Shown here: piece after piece, positions 27,833 to 36,786 of the stretch
How positions within the stretch are numbered: the first letter of the stretch is position 1
How the letters are laid out: the number at the start of each line of letters is the position of its first letter
Program-made: the position numbers and the translations under genes
Notes under the pieces: generated by a model
Told to the model about the DNA's origin: nothing
What the model saw: the letters and a program-made list of their open reading frames with translations, nothing else
The model's database searches: none
Source: JAMXLO01 sp963812505
GTDB lineage: Bacteria > Pseudomonadota > Alphaproteobacteria > Acetobacterales > Acetobacteraceae
Assembly (NCBI GenBank): GCA_963812505.1
Contig: CAWEVM010000023.1
Location: 62,001 to 126,000 of the forward strand
Length of the DNA: 64,000 nucleotides
Reading direction: 5' to 3'

Positions 27833-28840
27833 ATGCAAGACGAACAGACCGTGATCGCCCGACGCGACGGGCGTGTGGGTCGGATCGTGCTGAACAGACC
27901 GCAGGCACTCAACGCGCTCGACCTCGCGATGATCCGGGCCTGCGCGCGAGCGCTGACGGCGTGGCGCGACGACCCTCATGTGCACGGCGTGGTGATCGAG
28001 GGTGCCGGCGATCGCGCCTTCTGCGCCGGCGGCGATATCCGTGCGCTGCGCCAGTACGAGCTGGATGGCGAGCATCACAAGGCCGAGACGTTCTTCCGCG
28101 AGGAGTACGAGCTGAACCTGATGATCGCCACCTATCCGAAGCCGTATGTCGCGCTGATCGACGGCATATGCATGGGCGGCGGCATCGGCGTGTCGGTGCA
28201 TGCACCCTACCGGGTCGGTACCGAGCACGCCGCATTCGCCATGCCGGAGACCGCGATCGGCTTCTTCCCTGATATCGGCGCGACGTTCTTCCTGCCGCGC
28301 CTGCCCGGCCAGCTTGGCACGTATCTTGGGCTGACCGGGATACGCATGCAGGGCGCGGACTCGGTCCATGCTGGGCTCGCAACGCACTTCACGCCGCGCG
28401 CGGACCTGCCGGCGCTGTCGCACGCGCTGGCCGCCGATGGTCCAAGCGCCCTCGGCTCACACGCCGCACCGCTGCCGCCGTTCTCGCTGGCGACACAACG
28501 CGGCGCGATCGATCACTGCTTCGGCGCCGATAGTGTGGCCGAGATCGTACGCCGCCTCGAGGCGACTGGAGACGCCTGGGCAACGAAGGCCTTGGCCACA
28601 TTGCGGACGGTCTCGCCGTCAGCTTTGTGCTGGACACTTGAGGCTCTGCGGCGCGGTGGGAACCTGACCTTGCCGCAATGCCAGGCGTCCGAACTGGCAC
28701 TCACCCGCACCACGATGCGGCATCCCGACTTTGCCGAGGGCGTTCGTGCCATGGTGGTGGACAAGGACCGCAAGCCGCGCTGGCAGCCATCCCGGATCGA
28801 AGAAGTGGACCCTGCTGTCATCGCCGCGATGTTCGACTAA
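27833..28840 (+). CDS. Enoyl-CoA hydratase/3-hydroxyisobutyryl-CoA hydrolase family
   Basis: A 335-residue crotonase-fold protein closest to 3-hydroxyisobutyryl-CoA hydrolase of valine breakdown. The oxyanion-hole motifs are FCAGGDIRAL and GICMGGGIGVS. The catalytic pair of hydrolases is seen as Glu139 (MPETAIG) and Asp147 (FPDIGA). The C-terminal region with RRLEATGDAWATKAL and DKDRKPRWQP is also of this subfamily and absent from simple enoyl-CoA hydratases. GGAG (27823-27826) precedes ATG 27833. It stands alone, followed by a transporter gene 33 bases on. Confidence 0.88.
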   Translation: MQDEQTVIARRDGRVGRIVLNRPQALNALDLAMIRACARALTAWRDDPHVHGVVIEGAGDRAFCAGGDIRALRQYELDGEHHKAETFFREEYELNLMIATYPKPYVALIDGICMGGGIGVSVHAPYRVGTEHAAFAMPETAIGFFPDIGATFFLPRLPGQLGTYLGLTGIRMQGADSVHAGLATHFTPRADLPALSHALAADGPSALGSHAAPLPPFSLATQRGAIDHCFGADSVAEIVRRLEATGDAWATKALATLRTVSPSALCWTLEALRRGGNLTLPQCQASELALTRTTMRHPDFAEGVRAMVVDKDRKPRWQPSRIEEVDPAVIAAMFD

Positions 28841-28873
28841 GCTCGGTCGCGAAGCACTGAGGAAACGCATCCA

Positions 28874-30112
28874 ATGGACGGCAGCGGCGCGCACGCCGGC
28901 AGCGTAGAGACTCGGACATCGTGGGTGGTCGCCATCGCGGCGCTCACCGTGCTGAGCGTATCGTACGGCGCGCCTCTCACCACCGTGGTGGCGCTGAAGC
29001 CGATCGCCGAGGAATTCGGTGCGACGCGTTCGGCGCCGGCATTGGCTGTCGCGCTGACCTTCATTGGCGCCGGCTGTGGCGGCATCGCGATGGGCTGGCT
29101 CGCCGAGCGCATCGGCGTGCGCGCGGTCGTGATCTTCGGTGGAATGATGATCGGCACCGGGCTGACGATTTCATCGCTGGGCGGACTGACGCAGCTCTAC
29201 ATCAGCAGCTTTCTGCTGGTCGGACTGCTGGGCGCCGCCGGCATGTTCGCGCCACTGATGACCTATGTCAGTCGCTGGTTCGATGTGCGGCGAGGCACCG
29301 CGATCGCATTGATCTCGGCCGGACAGTATATCGCCGGAGCGCTGTGGCCGCCGCTGTTCCAGTATGGCATCGGAGCGATCGGCTGGCGTGGGACGATGCT
29401 GGCATACGCGGTGTTCGCCGTCGTCGTCATCGTGCCTTTGGCAGCGATCTTCCTGCGCCGCGCGCCGGACGCGGCCGCGCTTGGCGGCGTCTACGACGGA
29501 CCGCGGGTCGGCGAGAAGGTCCTTGGACTGCCCCCCAATTTTGTACTGGCGGCGCTGGGGTTCGCCACCTTCTGCTGCTGCATGACGATGTCGATGCCGA
29601 TGGCGCACATGGTGGCGTTCTGCAGCGATATCGGCATCGCGCCAGCGCAAGGCGCGGCGATGCTGTCGGTGCTGCTGGGTTCGGCATTCTTCGCTCGGCA
29701 GTTCTGGGGCTGGTTGGCGGACCGCATCGGCGGCCTGCGGACCATCCTGTGGGCCTCCGCGGCACAGGCCACGGCGATGGCCGGGTTCCTGGTGACCCAG
29801 GACGAGATTGGTCTGTTCACCATTTCCGCAGTGTTCGGCTTCGGCTTTGGTGGCCTGATCCCCGGTTACGTACTGGCGGCGCGGGAACTCTTTCCCGCCT
29901 CGGAGGCAAGCTGGCGCATCCCCACCATGCTGCTTCCCGGCTCGCTTGGCATGGCAGGCGGTGGCTGGCTGGCTGGCGTGATGTACGATCGATTTGCGTT
30001 CTATGCGCCGGCCTTCGCGGTCGGCGTGCTGTTCAACCTGCTGAACCTCGCGGTGATCGGCGCCCTCGTGCTGCGCAGCCGGCAGTGGCGGCCGTCAACC
30101 GCCCTCGCGTGA
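28874..30112 (+). CDS. Major facilitator superfamily transporter
   Basis: A 412-residue transporter with about twelve membrane segments. The MFS loop motif between segments 2 and 3 is GWLAERIGVRAVV, and a related copy GWLADRIGGLRTI lies in the second half. The layout (short N-terminus, central cytoplasmic loop near residues 196-215) resembles the oxalate/formate-type antiporter and monocarboxylate group, but the substrate cannot be read. It follows the acyl-CoA hydrolase gene closely and could export or import a related carboxylic acid. Confidence 0.85.
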   Translation: MDGSGAHAGSVETRTSWVVAIAALTVLSVSYGAPLTTVVALKPIAEEFGATRSAPALAVALTFIGAGCGGIAMGWLAERIGVRAVVIFGGMMIGTGLTISSLGGLTQLYISSFLLVGLLGAAGMFAPLMTYVSRWFDVRRGTAIALISAGQYIAGALWPPLFQYGIGAIGWRGTMLAYAVFAVVVIVPLAAIFLRRAPDAAALGGVYDGPRVGEKVLGLPPNFVLAALGFATFCCCMTMSMPMAHMVAFCSDIGIAPAQGAAMLSVLLGSAFFARQFWGWLADRIGGLRTILWASAAQATAMAGFLVTQDEIGLFTISAVFGFGFGGLIPGYVLAARELFPASEASWRIPTMLLPGSLGMAGGGWLAGVMYDRFAFYAPAFAVGVLFNLLNLAVIGALVLRSRQWRPSTALA

Positions 30113-30117
30113 TGGTG

Positions 30118-31023
30118 TCAGTTCGCCAGGACGATCAGCAGGACGCCTGCCACCACCAGAACAAGCCCGGCGATATCGCCTGGCTTGAGCGTCTCCTTCA
30201 GATAGAAACGGCTGAACGTCAGGGTGAACACGATCTCGATCTGCCCGACGGAGCGGACCAGCCCGATCGGGGCAAGCGCAAATGCCGTGAACCAGCACGC
30301 CGAGCCGAGCGCGGACAAGGTGCCGACCCAGGCTGAACTCCGCCAGGTGGTGAATGCCTTGCGCAACTCACGCGGCTCGCGCAACGCCAGGAAGCCGCCC
30401 TGCATCACGATCTGCAGCGTGTTCGTGACGACCAGCACGAACAGTGCACGGACGAACAGGCTCGGCCCCGTCAACGCCTGATTGGCGAGCTTGATGAACA
30501 CCGTGGTGAGCGCGAACAGGAACCCGGCGCCGAGACCCGCCAGTGCGGCGGGTTGCACTGTCGCGCGCGCAAGCTCACCTAGTCGCATGCCGCGACCGGC
30601 AAGTGACAGCGTCATCACGCCGAAAAGGCCGATACAGATGCCGATCCACGATGCCGGTCGCAGCACCTCGTGCAGCACGAACAGCGCGATGATGGCGCTC
30701 TGCGCTGTCTCGGTCTTGGAATAGGCGGTGCCGACGGCGAAGTTGCGGTAACCGAACGCCATGATGAGCAGGTTGGTGGCGAGGATCTGCATCAGCCCTC
30801 CCACCGCGCAGTGGATCACGAAGGCCACGTTGGGTGCTGGCAGCGGCAACCCGGTGGCGACAAGAGCGCCGACCAGCAGCAGCAACGCCGTCGGCGCGCC
30901 ATACAGATAGCGAACGAAGCCCGCGCCGTTGACCGACAGCAGATGACGCAACTTCTGTTGCATCGCAGTCCGCCAGCACTGGAACAGCGCGGCGGAGACA
31001 GTGACGGGTAGCCATACTGGCAT
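30118..31023 (-). CDS. EamA/DMT-family transporter
   Basis: A 301-residue membrane protein with about ten hydrophobic segments arranged as two EamA-like halves. The motifs GTAYSKTETAQSAIIALFVLHE and APIGLVRSVGQIEIVFTLTFSRFYLKE mark the ends of each repeat, as in drug/metabolite transporters. I chose ATG 31023 because GGAG lies upstream; the frame is open to 31068. It converges on the MFS gene with 5 bases between stops. Substrate unknown. Confidence 0.83.
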   Translation of the reverse strand: MPVWLPVTVSAALFQCWRTAMQQKLRHLLSVNGAGFVRYLYGAPTALLLLVGALVATGLPLPAPNVAFVIHCAVGGLMQILATNLLIMAFGYRNFAVGTAYSKTETAQSAIIALFVLHEVLRPASWIGICIGLFGVMTLSLAGRGMRLGELARATVQPAALAGLGAGFLFALTTVFIKLANQALTGPSLFVRALFVLVVTNTLQIVMQGGFLALREPRELRKAFTTWRSSAWVGTLSALGSACWFTAFALAPIGLVRSVGQIEIVFTLTFSRFYLKETLKPGDIAGLVLVVAGVLLIVLAN

Positions 31024-31144
31024 GGTGCCGCGCTCCAGCATCCGGTTGCGGCCGGAGCAGTCCGGCAACGTCGATGCGCGAACGTAAGACGGTGCGCTCC
31101 CGCGTCAACTCAGGGCTTGCTGGGGAATAAGCGAATCGAGTTGG

Positions 31145-31339
31145 TCACGGGTCGTGCTCACTCGTCATGGCCGACGGAGATCGGCCATCCATTTGTGGGC
31201 AGCCCTTCCGGTTCAAGGCGGCTCCACGTGCCCGCTCCCTGGCGGCGATCACGCTGAGCGCCGCAGCATGGCCGCGCTTCGCCAGCAGCTCGCGTACCAA
31301 TCGGGACCATCGCCGCCGGCGCGGTCGTTCTTGTTGCAT
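31145..31339 (-). CDS. Possible small basic protein
   Basis: A 64-residue open frame on the minus strand in the 328-base gap between the transporter start (31023) and the hydrolase stop (31352). It has a basic N-terminus and a stretch (RWSRLVRELLAKRGHAAALS) that would form an amphipathic helix. No strong ribosome site and no recognised family. It may be a real small gene, a remnant, or chance; the rest of this gap holds nothing I can identify. Confidence 0.22.
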   Translation of the reverse strand: MQQERPRRRRWSRLVRELLAKRGHAAALSVIAARERARGAALNRKGCPQMDGRSPSAMTSEHDP

Positions 31340-31351
31340 TTGACCAAGGGC

Positions 31352-32233
31352 TTACCGCATCCCGGTGATTGACGCCGTCACCGCGCGCGGATCGCGCATT
31401 GGCCACCGTCCCGCGTCCACCTGCGCGATAAAGCCACCCACGATACGGTTGAATTCGTCAGGGTCCTCGATGTTGATCGCGTGCCCGCAGTTCGGCATGA
31501 CTGACAGCGCCGCGCTGGCGATGGTCTGCTTCATCAGCAAGCCGGGTGCCAGACACGGCCAGTCCTCATCACCAGTCAGCACCAATGTCGGCAGCGTCAG
31601 CGCCTTCATCTGATCCATCAGATCATACAGTGACGGCCGTTCGCGCTGCACACCAAGCTGCGTATTTCGCGCACCCAAAGCTGAGTGCTCCGCCAGCATG
31701 CGCCTGAATTCGGCAAACCCACGCGGGTCCTTGTTCTCGAATTGCACGCGTGTCGGACCATAGGCGTATTTCCCGGCAAACACCTCCATTCCCTGTTCAA
31801 GAATGAACGCAGCAATCGTCTCCGCCTCGGCGCGAAACCGCTCTGTCTGTCCCCGTTCGGCACCGTAACCACACCCCGCAACGCACAGCGACAATGCGCG
31901 CGTCGGGTGGCGGAAGCCGTAATGCAGCGTGGCGAAGCCGCCCATCGACAATCCAACGATATGCGCCTTGTCGATCTTCAGGTGATCGAGCACCGACCTG
32001 ATGTCGTCCGCCGCACGGGCCTGCGAATACTTCGCGACATCCTCCGGCACGTCGGATGGCGGATAGCCGCGCGCATTGTAGGTGATCGCGCGATAGCGCT
32101 GGCCGAAGTGCCGCATCTGAGGCTCCCAACTCCGATAGTCGCCGGCGTATTCATGCACGAAGATCACCGGGTGGCCGGAACCTGACTCCTCGTAGTACAG
32201 CCGCACCCCATCGTCCGTCGTTGCGTGTGGCAT
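31352..32233 (-). CDS. Alpha/beta hydrolase
   Basis: A 293-residue alpha/beta-hydrolase-fold enzyme. The nucleophile elbow is GLSMGG (Ser96), the oxyanion region VHEYAGD follows the first core strand, the acid is probably Asp in LVLTGDEDWPC, and the histidine is in MPNCGHAINIEDPDEF. These fit esterases or C-C bond hydrolases; the substrate is open. It lies 14 bases after the NMT1-like gene, so the two are likely co-transcribed, perhaps with the J-domain gene upstream. Confidence 0.87.
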   Translation of the reverse strand: MPHATTDDGVRLYYEESGSGHPVIFVHEYAGDYRSWEPQMRHFGQRYRAITYNARGYPPSDVPEDVAKYSQARAADDIRSVLDHLKIDKAHIVGLSMGGFATLHYGFRHPTRALSLCVAGCGYGAERGQTERFRAEAETIAAFILEQGMEVFAGKYAYGPTRVQFENKDPRGFAEFRRMLAEHSALGARNTQLGVQRERPSLYDLMDQMKALTLPTLVLTGDEDWPCLAPGLLMKQTIASAALSVMPNCGHAINIEDPDEFNRIVGGFIAQVDAGRWPMRDPRAVTASITGMR

Positions 32234-32247
32234 CGTCGCTCCCCTTT

Positions 32248-33171
32248 CTATTGCAGCGGCGGTGGATTCTCGGCGACGATCGCATCGGCGAGGCTATTGT
32301 CCACCGCCACTTCGTATGGCGTACCGGGCGACACGAACCCGCCCGAGACGAGACTGGTGCACAACCGGTCGTAGCCGGCGCGAGACAGGCGCGGATTGCG
32401 GCCCCAGATGCCAAGCGACTTGTAGTGCGCGCAGGCATCGCCGAGGATCGCTCCCGGCACATCCGCGAAGTATTGCGCGATCTCAGCGGCAATCGCAGCG
32501 CCCGTGGCAGCGGCGACCCATTTCTGCGTGCGGTATATCGCACGCACCATGCGCCGCAACTCATCCTGCCGGTCAGCGAGCAGGAGGCGACGCGCATAGA
32601 ACGTAGTGTACGAAGTCGGCCCGCGGCTTGCCTGCGCATACCACAGATGCCCCGCACCCTCGGCGAGCAGCGTCGCGGCGAACGGTTCGAACACCTGCAC
32701 CACATCGACCTCGCCACGACGCAGCGCCGCGACATTGTCCGCCATTGTCCGGTCGCCAACTCGCGTGAGATCCGATGGCGTGATGCCGGCGCGACGCAGA
32801 TCCTCTTGCAAACACATCCAGGGCGTCGGGACCTCGCTTACCGTCGCGACACGCACATCCAACAGATCGCGCAGGACAAAGTCCGGACGTGGCTCGCGGC
32901 CAAGCAGCAGAAATGGATCGCGCGTCACCACCTCGGCGAAACTGACGAGGTCGCAGTCGGGACGCTGCTGATAGGCCTGCATGACACGCATCGGCCCACC
33001 CCAGCACACATCCACAACGCCATCCATGACGTTGCGGGCCGCGTCGCCGGGACGGGGCGAGCTGACGAACCGCACCGCGACGCCTTCCGCCGCGTAGGCA
33101 TCACGCGCCAGTGCAACGTAGAACGGCGCATAGAACACGCCGCGCAACAACTCCTGGAGGATGATCGCCAT
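32248..33171 (-). CDS. NMT1/THI5-like domain protein without signal peptide
   Basis: A 307-residue protein of the NMT1/THI5 type, usually periplasmic binding proteins for pyrimidine precursors, sulfonates or nitrate. The fold is seen in FYAPFYVALARDAYAAEGVAV, GGPMRVMQAYQQ and RRGEVDVVQVFEP. The protein begins directly with the first core strand (MAIILQELLRGVFY) and no signal peptide is possible, because the J-domain gene ends 12 bases upstream. It may therefore be cytoplasmic, like the fungal THI5 enzymes, or not exported by the usual route. No permease or ATPase gene is nearby. Confidence 0.82.
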   Translation of the reverse strand: MAIILQELLRGVFYAPFYVALARDAYAAEGVAVRFVSSPRPGDAARNVMDGVVDVCWGGPMRVMQAYQQRPDCDLVSFAEVVTRDPFLLLGREPRPDFVLRDLLDVRVATVSEVPTPWMCLQEDLRRAGITPSDLTRVGDRTMADNVAALRRGEVDVVQVFEPFAATLLAEGAGHLWYAQASRGPTSYTTFYARRLLLADRQDELRRMVRAIYRTQKWVAAATGAAIAAEIAQYFADVPGAILGDACAHYKSLGIWGRNPRLSRAGYDRLCTSLVSGGFVSPGTPYEVAVDNSLADAIVAENPPPLQ

Positions 33172-33183
33172 CTGTCGGGACCT

Positions 33184-34263
33184 CTATTCGTGCTCGAACT
33201 CCGCGTCGGAAATATCCGCCGGCGCCGGCGTGGCGGAAAGGTCAGGTGGGATCAACAGTGGCGACTGATCGGATGGCAGGACATCCACGGCGAAGCGCTC
33301 CGCCCTCATGCCGGCGGCAAATGTGTTGCAGGTGCGGCTCCACAGCTCGCCGATGGCGAAGTCCGGACGATACGCGGCGTCAGGTAGGTCCGCCACGGCA
33401 GCAGTGCTGCCAGGCGCGACATACACGGTAGCGGCGGCGCTGCCCGAGGGATCGCGCAGCTTGACCACCGCAGGTTGCGGGCCGCGGTTGCTAATCATGA
33501 ATGTTACCGCGCCGTTGCCGTGACGACCGAGCACTTCGCCGTTTTGTGGCGATGGCCCAGCGTTGTATGCACAATACGCCCGCCGTGCCGCCGCGCGATC
33601 GCCCGGCTCCAGGCGCGTCGCGTCAATGAAGCCGCTGCCGCCGTCGGCGAGGCGGATTTCCACCAGTCCGTGTTGCGTTACCAATCCCACCGCGCCTACC
33701 GAGCTGAACGCGGGAAGGTATCCAGCAGGCCGATAGTTGTCGCGCGTCGTATCGTGCCGCCACACCACGGTATCGCTGCCTCCTGGCAGCACGTAGTGGG
33801 TCATTGTCCCATCGGCGGATGCCACGGCTGGAGGCGCAGGCCGAGGTCTGGCCACCACGGCGGAGGGCGCGAAAGGCCGGATGATCGGCCCCTGCGGATG
33901 CGGTGAGGGACCGCTGAACTGCACCATCGCCATGATCGCCGCCAGACAGAACACCGCGCCGAGGCCGGCCCACAACCCGACAGGGAGATCCGAAAGGCGC
34001 GGGCGTCGCGGTGCCGGCTCGAAATAGGCGGTCTCTAACACATTGGGGGCGAGAGCCGCGCGGTCGTAGGCGGCGCGGCGAGCGGCGTCGCCAAGCACGT
34101 CGTAGGCGAGCCTGAGCCGCATGAACGCCGTGGCATCGCCAGTCCCAAAGACGTCCGGATGCAGGAGCCGGGCCTTGCGGCGGTATGCCGCCGCGATGGC
34201 CTCGGGCGCCGCCGCCGGATCCACTTCTAGCATCGCGTAATGTCCAGCCGGATCGTTGGTCAT
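33184..34263 (-). CDS. Membrane-anchored J-domain (DnaJ-like) protein
   Basis: A 359-residue protein with an N-terminal J domain (about 7-65; HPD motif at residues 35-37), one membrane segment (about 91-113) and a C-terminal part that should be periplasmic. The latter contains an SH3-like stretch (GLVTQHGLVEIRLADGGSGFIDATRLEPGD) and two cysteines. ATG 34263 gives a natural N-terminus (MTNDPAGHYAMLEVD). The J domain would stimulate DnaK at the inner face of the membrane. The partner on the periplasmic side is unknown. Confidence 0.82.
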   Translation of the reverse strand: MTNDPAGHYAMLEVDPAAAPEAIAAAYRRKARLLHPDVFGTGDATAFMRLRLAYDVLGDAARRAAYDRAALAPNVLETAYFEPAPRRPRLSDLPVGLWAGLGAVFCLAAIMAMVQFSGPSPHPQGPIIRPFAPSAVVARPRPAPPAVASADGTMTHYVLPGGSDTVVWRHDTTRDNYRPAGYLPAFSSVGAVGLVTQHGLVEIRLADGGSGFIDATRLEPGDRAAARRAYCAYNAGPSPQNGEVLGRHGNGAVTFMISNRGPQPAVVKLRDPSGSAAATVYVAPGSTAAVADLPDAAYRPDFAIGELWSRTCNTFAAGMRAERFAVDVLPSDQSPLLIPPDLSATPAPADISDAEFEHE

Positions 34264-34360
34264 CCTGCCATGCCCTGACCGCCGCCCATGCGCCTTGTGA
34301 CACACGGGAGCAACGGATACTCAATACTCCCCCGTTGCTGCCGCCAGACAGGAAAGCGCC

Positions 34361-35770
34361 GTGCCAGCCATATCGACGGCCATTGCCCTGTCGCCGGCAG
34401 GTCGCTGGCTCGCGTTCTTCGTGATGCTCACCGGCGGCCTTCTGCCCTCGGTCGATTTCTTTATCATCAACGTCAGCCTGCCCTCCATCCATACATCGAT
34501 CGGCGCCAACCCGGCGGAACTCCAGCTCGTGGTCTCCGGCTACGCCGCCAGTTACGCCGTCTTCCTGATAACCGGCGGCCGGCTGGGCGACCTCTATGGC
34601 CGCCGCCGACTGTTCCTCATCGGCATGGCCGGCTTCATCGCCACCAACACGCTGTGCGGCCTCGCCGACACGCCGGTCCAGCTCGTATTGGGCCGTATCC
34701 TCCAGGGCCTCTCCGCCGCCATGCTGGTGCCTCAGGTGCTTGGCTCGATCCGCGCATTGTTCCCGAGCGAGGCGGAACTCGCCAAGGCGCTCAGCCTCTA
34801 CGGCGTGATGATGGGACTTGCCGCCTCCATCGGCCAGTTCTCCGGAGGCGCGCTGGTCGAATGGAGTCCGTTCGACCTGGGCTGGCGCACCGTGTTCCTT
34901 GCCAAGCTGCCGATCGGCCTCCCCGTACTGCTCGCCACCTGGCTTATGGTGCCGGAAACCAGCGCCAGTCGTCGCCGCAAGCTCGACATTGGCGGTGCGG
35001 TGCTGATCTCGCTCACGCTCGCCTGCCTCGTGCTGCCATTGTCCGAGGGCCGTCAGCAGGGCTGGCCCGCCTGGACGTTCGCCATGCTGGCCGCCGTGCC
35101 TGCGCTTGCCGCTGCCTTCCTGTGGTTCGAGCGACAGGTAGCCGCCCGAGGCGGCAGTCCATTGCTCGACCCCGGGCTGATGACGATCCCCAGCTTCCGC
35201 CGCGGCGTGCTGGTCGGCACGCTGTTCTTCTTCACCACCGCCTTCTACGTGCTGTTCGCAATCTACGAGCAGGAGGGCTACGGCACCGACCCGCTGTTCA
35301 CTGGGCTCGCCATCCTGCCTTACGGCATCGGCCTGTTCGTAGGCCCCTTGGTGACCGCGCCGCTCGTCCGATTACGCCCCTGGCTGCTGACCATCGGCAT
35401 GGCAATCCAGGTCGTTGGCTACGCCGGCGTCGCCGCGGTCATCGCGACGGGCCACGACGGCTGGCCTGTCGTGGCAACCGTGCTGCTCGCCGGCTTTGGC
35501 CAGGGTATCGCCTACCCCAGGCTGTTCAACACCGCGCTCGGAGACGTGGCACCACACCAAGCGGGCGTGGCCGCCGGCGTGCTGACTTCGGCGTTGCAGA
35601 TCGGTGCCGCGATCAGCGTGGCCGGCATTGGCAGCCTGTTCTTCGCCGTGCTGGGCCACGGCGATGGGCGTGAGGCGTATGGTCACGCGTTCGGCATTGC
35701 CCAGGCGGCGACCAGTACCGCGCTGCTGATCGCGCTGCTCCTGTCGATCCCGCGCGGGCGGCGCACATGA
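34361..35770 (+). CDS. MFS transporter, DHA2 (EmrB/QacA) family
   Basis: A 469-residue transporter with about fourteen membrane segments. The family signatures are present: LPSVDFFIINVSLPSI in segment 1, GRLGDLYGRRRLF in the loop 2-3, and RILQGLSAAMLVPQVL in segment 4. These indicate a proton-driven multidrug or metabolite exporter. GTG 34361 is preceded by GGAAAG. No membrane fusion protein or regulator gene is beside it. It is divergent from the J-domain gene and precedes hisB. Confidence 0.88.
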   Translation: MPAISTAIALSPAGRWLAFFVMLTGGLLPSVDFFIINVSLPSIHTSIGANPAELQLVVSGYAASYAVFLITGGRLGDLYGRRRLFLIGMAGFIATNTLCGLADTPVQLVLGRILQGLSAAMLVPQVLGSIRALFPSEAELAKALSLYGVMMGLAASIGQFSGGALVEWSPFDLGWRTVFLAKLPIGLPVLLATWLMVPETSASRRRKLDIGGAVLISLTLACLVLPLSEGRQQGWPAWTFAMLAAVPALAAAFLWFERQVAARGGSPLLDPGLMTIPSFRRGVLVGTLFFFTTAFYVLFAIYEQEGYGTDPLFTGLAILPYGIGLFVGPLVTAPLVRLRPWLLTIGMAIQVVGYAGVAAVIATGHDGWPVVATVLLAGFGQGIAYPRLFNTALGDVAPHQAGVAAGVLTSALQIGAAISVAGIGSLFFAVLGHGDGREAYGHAFGIAQAATSTALLIALLLSIPRGRRT

Positions 35771-35821
35771 CACGCGTGTGACGCTGGACCACAGCCCCTC
35801 GCCACGCTAAGTGCTGCCGCC

Positions 35822-36412
35822 ATGAGCCGCACGGCAAGCCTGACGCGGACAACCTCGGAAACCGACATCAGCCTGAGCTTGTCGCTCGACGGGTCGGGAC
35901 GAGCAGACATTGCGACCGGCATCGGCTTTCTCGACCACATGCTGACGGCGCTGGCCCGCCACGGCCTGTTCGATCTGACGGTGCGTGCCAAGGGCGATCT
36001 GCACATCGACTTCCACCATACCACCGAGGATGTCGGCATCGTTCTCGGTCAGGCCTTCGCCAAGGCACTGGGCGACAAGCGCGGCATAAGGCGGTTCGGT
36101 CATGCGCTGGTGCCAATGGACGAGACGCTTGCGGAGGCCGCCATCGACATCTCCGGCCGGCCATTCCTCGCCTGGGATGTGACGTTCGAGCGGCCAAAGA
36201 TCGGAGAAATGGACACCGAATTGTTCGAGGAGTTCTTCCGCGCCCTCGCCATGAATGCACTGATCACGCTGCACGTCACGCGCCGTGCAGGCCGCAATGC
36301 CCATCACGTGGCGGAAGCATGCTTCAAGGCAACGGCACGGGCGCTCCGTATGGCAACCGAGTTCGACCCGCGTGCCGGCGACGCCATCCCCTCAACCAAG
36401 GGCGCGCTGTGA
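35822..36412 (+). CDS. hisB: Imidazoleglycerol-phosphate dehydratase
   Basis: Manganese enzyme of histidine synthesis converting imidazole glycerol phosphate to imidazole acetol phosphate, 196 residues. The two duplicated halves each carry a metal motif: FHHTTEDVGI and NAHHVAEACFKA. GIGFLDHML is the usual N-terminal signature. This is the monofunctional form, without the phosphatase domain found in enterics. First gene of a his run that continues to 40218; its stop overlaps the next start. Confidence 0.95.
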   Translation: MSRTASLTRTTSETDISLSLSLDGSGRADIATGIGFLDHMLTALARHGLFDLTVRAKGDLHIDFHHTTEDVGIVLGQAFAKALGDKRGIRRFGHALVPMDETLAEAAIDISGRPFLAWDVTFERPKIGEMDTELFEEFFRALAMNALITLHVTRRAGRNAHHVAEACFKATARALRMATEFDPRAGDAIPSTKGAL

Positions 36413-36786
36413 ATTTCTGGACCGCCCATGTTCGCGCAGGAGCGGCGCCCGTGCTGGTGCGCGAGGGGTTTAGCTGGGGTGCGCTGATCTTCGGTCCGTT
36501 CTGGCTCGCAGCACATCGCGCGTGGATCGCCGCGGCGCTTACCCTGGCCGCCGCCGTCCTGATCGTGTTCCTGACCAGGGATGGCGTCTCGGCCGCCTTG
36601 CTCGCGACGCTTGTTATTCTGCTCGGCCTATCTGGCCAGGACCTCCGCCGCTGGTCGCTCGACCATCGGGGCTATCTGCTCGCCCAGATCATCGTTGCGC
36701 ACACCGAATTGGAGGGGCTGAGGCAGTTGTTGGAGCGGCGGCCCGACCTGAGAGGTGCATTTCTGCCGCCACAGGCCGCGCGATGA
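36409..36786 (+). CDS. DUF2628-type small membrane protein
   Basis: A 125-residue protein with an N-terminal SWGALIFGPFWLAAHRAW motif and two hydrophobic segments (about 20-37 and 40-65), as in DUF2628. The C-terminal half is polar and amphipathic. GTG 36409 overlaps the hisB stop (GTGA), and its own stop overlaps the hisH start by 4 bases, so it is translated within the his operon. The function is unknown; the tight coupling suggests it is a constitutive part of the operon. Confidence 0.8.
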   Translation: MNFWTAHVRAGAAPVLVREGFSWGALIFGPFWLAAHRAWIAAALTLAAAVLIVFLTRDGVSAALLATLVILLGLSGQDLRRWSLDHRGYLLAQIIVAHTELEGLRQLLERRPDLRGAFLPPQAAR

